Positions 58,430 to 64,000 of a stretch of 64,000 nucleotides of DNA are shown here, piece after piece. The DNA is taken from contig CM038719.1 of the NCBI GenBank assembly GCA_021613375.1, forward strand, positions 33,580,747 through 33,644,746, in the 5' to 3' direction. This DNA comes from Megaleporinus macrocephalus. Its lineage: Eukaryota > Chordata > Actinopteri > Characiformes > Anostomidae. Every line of letters starts with the position of its first letter. Position 1 is the first letter of the stretch. The position numbers were made by a program, and so were the translations under genes. Under the pieces are notes generated by a model, which was given only the letters and a program-made list of their open reading frames with translations, did no database searches and was not told where the DNA came from.

Positions 58430-58905
58430 GGACCGACTAACAGATGAGGTCAGGCATGTACAAGACAGTGGTGAGACCTGTTGTATGGTTTGGAGACAGT
58501 AGCATAGACAAAAAGACAGGACGAACTGGAAATGGCAAAGCTGAAGATGCTGAAGATGTTGAGGTTCTCCTTGGGAGTGACAACGATGGATAGGGTTAGG
58601 AATTAGACCATCAGAGGTACAGCACAGGTTAAACAACTAGCAGATAAAGTTAGAGAGGCCAGACCAAAATGGTTTGGACATGTCCAGAGGAGGGACAGCG
58701 GGTATGTTGGTAGAAGGATGTTAGAAATGCAGCTGCCAGGAAAAAGACAAAGAGGAAGGCCAAGGAGGAGATATATGGATGCAGTTAGAGAGGACATGGA
58801 AATAGTTGGTGTGAGGACAGAGGACGCAGAGGACAGAGTGAGATGGAAAAGGATGACTAGTTGTGGCGACCCCTGAAAAGGGAAAAGCCGAAAAGAAGAA
58901 GATGA
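58430..58905 (+). pseudogene. RTE-type LINE reverse transcriptase C-terminus
   Basis: Frames read MYKTVVRPVVWFGDSS near 58457, then after frameshifts WFGHVQRRDSGYVGRRMLEM near 58670, GKRQRGRPRRRYMDAVREDM near 58738, and EIVGVRTEDAEDRVRWKRM to about 58855, followed by TSCGDP. This is the C-terminal end of RTE-clade non-LTR retrotransposon ORF2 (KIYKTVVRP...GHV-RR...GRPK-RWMD...DA-DR--WR). It ends with an A/G-rich 'gaaaagaagaagatgag' tail. Broken by frameshifts near 58500-58640. Confidence 0.85.
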
Positions 58906-59399
58906 GAAAGAAATGCTGAAACCACTAAGAATTGGAAGTTCCTGAAAGGATTGCATGAAAACAGGATATCAAGAAGGACGAGAAGATAAACTACTGAATG
59001 AAAGCCATGAGGCTACATGGCACATGCTGTTGGCTCTATCCAAAAAGAAAACCAAAGAAATTAAAGCTTTCCCAGAGACCCAGAGTTCAGTTTCCAGCTT
59101 TTGAGGAACTGAGGAGGTCTGGAACCTTCTGGAGGTCTAAAGAATTGCACAATTCCTGAAGGAAGACCATGCCATTGCTGAAAGACTGCCATGCAGTTTC
59201 TGATGGAGAACCATAATGTTCCCAGTTACATGGCCTCACTCCTCCGCTTGTTTTGGGACAGGATGTTTGTGTGAGCGGCGTATGATAAGCCTCCTGCTTT
59301 GTGCAGTAGGAGTCGTGGCAGGAGTCCATTATCAGGAGCCAGCACTACTATCTATTGTTTTACACACTGCTGTGTTCCAATAAACAGACAGGGCTCTGT
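58906..59399. other. Intronic DNA after the LINE end
   Basis: No gene recognised. Confidence 0.35.
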
Positions 59400-60460
59400 T
59401 CCAGTAAACCATCTTCTCCTTTCTTCTCTTCTATTCTCTTCTCTCTTCCCCTCTCCTCCTCTCTTTTCTTTTCTTCCCTTGCCCTTCCCCTTGACCCCCT
59501 TCTCTTCCTTTCTCATCTTTTCTTTTTTCTCTTTTGTTTTCATTTGTTTTCTCCACTTCTCTCTTATCCTCTCTTCTTCTGTTGTCATTTCTTTCTGTTT
59601 TCTTTCTTTTCTTCTCCTCTCTGCACTTGTATTAAGGTCCTTTCTTTTATTTCTTTCCTTTCTCTATCTATCTTTTCTCTTTTCTTTTGTCTTTGCTTTT
59701 CTTCTCTTCTCTTCTTTTCTCTTTTCCCCTCTCCTCTTCTCTTTTCTTTTCTTCCCTTCCCCTTCCCCTTGACCCCCTTCTCCCCCTTATCATATTTTCT
59801 TTTTTCTTTTTTTTTTTTTTGTTTTCTCCACTTTACTCTTATCCTCCCTTCTCCTGTTCTTATTTCTTTCTGTTTTCTCTCTTTTCTTCTCCTCTCTGCT
59901 CTTGTATTAAGGTCCTTTCTTTTATTTCTTTCCTTTCTCTATCTATCTTTTCTCTTTTCTTTTGTCTTTGCTTTTCTTCTCTTCTCTTCTTTTCTCTTTT
60001 CCCCTCTCCTCTTCTCTTTTCTTTTCTTACCTTCCCCTTCCCCTTGACCCCTTCTCTTCCTTTCTCATCTTTTCTTTTTTCTCTTTTGCTTTCTCCACTT
60101 CTCTCTTATCCTCTCTTCTCCTGTTCTCATTTATTTCTGTTTTCTCTCTTCTCTTCTCCTCTCTGCTCTTGTATTAAGGTCCTTTCTTTTATTTCTTTCC
60201 TTTTTCTATCTTTCTTCTTCTTTTTTCTTTTGCCTTCACTTTTCACTTCACATTTTTCACTTCTCTTCTTTTCTCATGTCTTCTCATTTTTTTCCTCTTC
60301 TCTTCTCCTGTCTCTCCTTCTCCTCATTCCTGTTCTCATCTTCCCTGTTTTCCTCTCCTCCTCTCTCTTCTCTCCTCCTTCATTTATGTTCTCTCGTGTT
60401 TTGCTTCTCTCTCTTCTGCCGCGTATGACTTCATGTGTGCTCCTTTGTGTCCTCTCAACC
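59400..60460. repeat. Third polypyrimidine tract with a ~270-bp tandem unit
   Basis: Almost pure C/T on the plus strand. A marker 'tattaaggtcctttctttta' recurs at about 59630, 59905 and 60172 (spacing 275 and 267 bp), each time in the same context ('ctctctgc-cttgtattaa' before, 'tttcctttctctatctatct' after). It is therefore a tandem minisatellite of three units, not just drift. Ser/Phe/Leu-rich frames up to 282 codons are artefacts. Confidence 0.95.
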
Positions 60461-61109
60461 TTTCTTGAACTCAGAAGGCTCTACTACATTAAAGTGAGGG
60501 AGATGAAGGGAGAGCGGAGAAAAGGATGCAAATAAAGGAGAGAACAATTAGAGAAAGGCTGCCCGCCGGCAGGTCGCTAATTACTCTGCCAAACACACAG
60601 GCTGATTGATGTGTACTGAAACAGCTGTGTGGTGTTTGGAGTTACAACAGAGCAGCTCTCTTTTTCTCTACCTCTCTTTCTTTCTCTTTCCTGCCTTTCT
60701 CTCTCTTTCTCTTCTCCTCTGTCCCTCAATTGGATGCTTAAAAGTCAGGCGTTTATTTTTGCTGTCATTCTCTTTTGCATTTTCGTCTCACTCTGGAACA
60801 TCATGTGCTTCCCTCCCTGTTCTGTTCCTTCTCTTCTCACTGTGATTCCTTCACATGGTGCTTCATCTTTAGCTCAGCCTAGCTGCTTGGTTGCTGCGAA
60901 GAGGCTGTGATCTTGCTGAGGGGGTGGGTGTCCAAATGTGTGTAGATGGTGCTTCAAATTAAAGAATTAAGCTTTTTTAGGCCCAGCAATTGCTGACACT
61001 GCTGTGTATGAATTCTTGTGATCTCCAAAGAAAATCAAAGGCAGTATGATGGACTTTGGAATGTGATGAGCTGGACTGATGTATCTCTTGTTAACACATG
61101 TGATGAGTA
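60461..61109. other. Repeat-poor spacer
   Basis: 60540-60620 ('gcccgccggcaggtcgctaa' and 'caggctgattgatgtg') is GC-balanced and unique-looking, possibly a conserved non-coding element. A CT run lies at 60655-60725. Confidence 0.4.
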
Positions 61110-62060
61110 GGTGCCACCGAACACCTTGATGAGTTTATGTGAGCTCCATTTTGACACTTTGACCAATGGAGATCCACCAAATAATTTTCTGGTGAATGTC
61201 TCTAGTGCTGAAGCTCCATTGAACATCCTTAAGTTGGGTTTGGTTAATGGAGCTCTATTAAATGCCTCCATTAGAAAATATCATTTTCATAGAGTTGAGT
61301 TGGGCTGATAAATCTCCTTTGAATAACTTAGAGTTGAGTTGCTGATAGAGCTTCATTTCACACTATCGGTAAGCTCTGCCGAACACCTTTGGGTTGTGTT
61401 GAACTGATGAGACACCCTTAAACTTTGGGTTGTGTTGGACTGATGAGAAACCCTTGAACATCTTTGGGTTGTGTTGGACTGATGAGACACCCTTGAACAT
61501 CTTTGGGTTTTGTTGGACTGATGAGACACCCCTAAACCTTTGGGTTGTGTTGGACTGATAAGACACCCTTAAACCTTTGGGTTGTGTTGGACTGATGAGA
61601 CACCCTTAAACATCTTTGGGTTGTGATGGACTGATGAGGTACCCTTGAACATCTTTGGGTTGTGTTGGACTGATGAGACACCCTTGAACATCTTTGGGTT
61701 GTGTTGGACTGATGAGACACCCTTAAACACCTTTGGGTTGTGTTGGACTGATGAGACACCCTTAAACACCTTTGGGTTGTGTTGGACTGATGAGGCACCC
61801 TTGGACATCTTTGGGTTGAGATGGAGTGTTGCAGGTCTAATAAACATCTTTGGTATAGTTTGGAGTAATCAAGTTCTACCAAGCCACCTTGAGATGAGTT
61901 TTGAAGCACCACTAAATGCATTCAGAAGGAATTGGAGTGCTGAATCTCTATTAAACATATTTGGGATTAGTTGGAATGATGAAGCTCCTTTGAATACCTT
62001 TGGAGTTGTTGGAGTGATGAAGTTCCATTCAACATTTGGGATAAATGAATGAAGCTCTTT
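61110..62060. repeat. 39-bp minisatellite with diverged flanks
   Basis: Regular units of 39 bp ('ctttgggttgtgttggactg', 'atgagacacccttgaacat') run from about 61380 to 61830, some 37 bp. Diverged 40-50 bp relatives extend to 61110 on the left and 62060 on the right. 39 bp is 13 codons, so open frames (SSVQHNPKMFKGV) appear but are not genes. Confidence 0.93.
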
Positions 62061-62395
62061 GGGATTAGTTAAATTTTTGATCCATATTTAACCAGGCAGT
62101 ATCGAGTCGGACCTCTTTAATGACCTTGCAACATTTCACTTGTTCCTCAATGACCTAATCATGACCTTCTCGTTTGTGCATGGACGAAGGCCGATTTAGA
62201 AGCCGTGTTGGAACGATGAAGCTCCTTTGAGTTGTTGGAGTGAATTTCCATTCAACTTTTGAGATGAATGAATGAAGCTCTTTGGGATCAGCTCAATTTC
62301 TGATCCAGATTTAACCAGGCAGTATCGTGTCTGACCTCTTGAATGACCTTGCAATATTTCATTTGTTCCGCAATGACCTCATCATGGTTTCTGAA
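62040..62395. repeat. Direct duplication, period about 225 bp
   Basis: 'gaatgaagctctttgggat', 'aaccaggcagtatcg', 'gacctctt-aatgaccttgca' and 'atttcacttgttcctcaatg' occur at about 62047-62165 and again at about 62270-62385 with few changes. Confidence 0.85.
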
Positions 62396-62734
62396 ACTGT
62401 GAAAACCTGAATATCTCAGGAGGGTTTATAGTGAGGATGCCTGCTGGTGCAGTGTTGGGATTGTGAGTGTTCTACTGTCTTCACTGTCTTCATAAAGGAG
62501 CTCTCGTAGGTGCATTAAGGTCTCTGTGGCACCGCTTCCTCATAAAATGTATGTGTAAAGTGTTTCTTGTGTGAAAGCATATGGGCAGGTGAGAGAGGCT
62601 GAGCTGCTTTTTCGGGGTCGTCTCGCTTTATTTGCCATTTCAATTGGGTGTGTGACATTTCTGCAAGGCTGAGAAATCACTGCAGATATTTCTGAAGCAT
62701 CTGAACCCAGTTGACCTGGCTTCTGGGAAACGAC

Positions 62735-62890
62735 TTGTTTCTATCACTTAGCGCTTATGCGTACCAGTCAATAGTTTGGACACACTTGACTAAAGGCTTA
62801 GCTTCCAAGGTCTTGCATCCATCACTTAGCACTTATGTGTACCAGTCAATAGTTTGGACACACTTGACCAAAGGCTTATATTACAAGGTC
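62735..62890. repeat. 78-bp tandem duplication around a Tc1-like terminus
   Basis: Two copies of 'atcacttagcgcttatgcgt' / 'accagtcaatagtttggaca' / 'cacttgactaaaggctta' lie 78 bp apart (62763 and 62841). 'accagtcaatagtttggaca' resembles the Tc1-type end at 17728 and 19211. Confidence 0.85.
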
Positions 62891-64000
62891 TTTTGGTTTA
62901 CACATATTTATTGGATGGATGATGGCAAACTTGATATTCCATTGTTTTCAAAAGAGGCACAACTTTCCTGTGGACAGAAATAATGGAATTAATTAGTTAT
63001 TGATTGTTTTTTTTGGAGGGGGAGGGCAGGAGGGCCATGGGTGTCAAACAGTCTACTGTTGAGGTCCAGATAGACCCAGTATTATATAACAATCTAAGAA
63101 CGTACAGAGCATCCTTCTGCCTTTAATAAACAATCTACACGCTGATAATCATCAATTTTTTCAGAATGTTGTTGTCTATTTTGGCCTTGAAACCCATTTG
63201 TAATGGAGGGATACATGCAGGGCACTGTGAGACAAAATAGTCCCCAGAGAAAACATATTAGTTTCAGCTTTCCCACTATTTTACCACCAACATTCCATAT
63301 CCTCCTGAGACCCAGAAAAATGAAAGTTTGAGAATTTCAGTAATTTCTAAATAAACAGGAACAAATAATAGCCCAGTCTGAAATTTACAGTTACTTTGAT
63401 AAAAAAAAAAATCCAGATTTAAACAGTATTTAGGCACACTAGCTAAACCTGTGTTAATCACTCCAAACCTTGAGCCAAAGTTTCGCAGTTTCCACATGTA
63501 GTACCCAACTTCTCTTATAGTCCATTTCATTTGAATGTTCTATTTTTAAATGTACAATTATGTAATATTTTCTAATAAATTAAATGAGTAATTAATTAAA
63601 CATAAATTATTAATGAATTTACATGTTTACAGAGCTTACATTTTATGTTATCTCAGTCAAATTCATGTCAAAATTAATTTCATATAAAACCACATTTAGT
63701 AAGTCCCAATGTCCTTTACGAAAGACATCAAAAAATCTCAATTATAGCCTTTATAAACAAAACAAATGCATACCATTTGACAATGTACCTCTCTTGCTCC
63801 CATAAAATGTGCTTACTGAGAGGTGGCTATTTTTAAAAAGGCAGAACTTCTGTTGTGAATGATAGACATGGCACATGTCACATGAGGTACCTTGTTTAGT
63901 TCTTGAAATATTTTTGGAGACTCATGTCCCCTCCAGAGGACAAAAATGAATTACCAGGTCTTACGAGGGTATATTAACACGTGTAGGTTCAGTGGTGGTT
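62891..64000. other. AT-rich intronic DNA to the window end
   Basis: No further channel exon (S3-S4 coding) was found to 64000, so the intron after exon B is at least 9.6 kb. A poly-A run lies at 63401 and AT-rich sequence around 63540-63640. Confidence 0.45.

Noticed and set aside
61363..62052. 13-residue repeat proteins (HNPKMFKGVSSVQ and the opposite-strand frame)
   Set aside because: Produced by the 39-bp minisatellite on both strands. Not a gene.

Overview
The window is vertebrate, almost certainly teleost, genomic DNA. It has no operon-like gene packing, contains classic fish repeat families (Tc1/mariner relics, tRNA-derived SINEs, L2- and RTE-type LINE ends), and carries two short spliced exons of a voltage-gated calcium channel. 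Some dispersed repeats resemble ones I associate with otophysan fishes (characins, catfishes), but I cannot fix the species.

The only host protein-coding sequence I can support is two consecutive plus-strand exons of a T-type calcium channel alpha-1 subunit. Exon A (32455-32566) encodes domain I S1 and the S1-S2 loop. Exon B (54220-54353) encodes domain I S2 and the start of S3. They join in phase 0 across a 21.65 kb intron. Residue choices (GMYQPC, SDRC-ILQ, IFFA-EM, VMAG) are closest to CACNA1I (Cav3.3) rather than CACNA1G or CACNA1H. The start of exon A is best explained by a U12-type (minor spliceosome) AT-AC intron: there is a near-consensus TCCTTAAC branch site 15 nt upstream of an AC acceptor and no AG in the right place. 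I saw no matching ATATCCTT donor upstream, so bases 1-32454 are probably all inside one very long minor-class intron.

Layout: 1-5.6 kb, intronic DNA with a LINE tail, a small MITE and a nested Tc1/Harbinger relic. 5.6-8.3 kb, two kilobase-scale polypyrimidine tracts. 8.4-22.3 kb, a dense mosaic of dispersed DNA-transposon copies, a SINE, TA microsatellites and a CpG-richer patch. 23.3-25.1 kb, a degenerate array with a 369-bp higher-order period. 25-30 kb, a segmental duplication, a second SINE and a second CpG-richer patch. 30.1-31.5 kb, a 22-bp minisatellite. 32.5 kb, exon A. 33.6-54.2 kb, an intron about half of which is tandem arrays (24, ~130, 24 again, ~160, 103, 33, 83 and 44 bp units). 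54.2 kb, exon B. 54.6-56.4 kb, another array. 57-64 kb, a diverged duplication, an RTE LINE end, a third polypyrimidine tract and 39-bp and 78-bp repeats.

The most interesting themes are the AT-AC intron in the channel gene and the evidence that several minisatellites were seeded by the terminal inverted repeats of DNA transposons. I see no bacterial-type system, CRISPR array, rRNA or functional tRNA gene. Repeat boundaries were read by eye and are accurate to about 10-30 bp.
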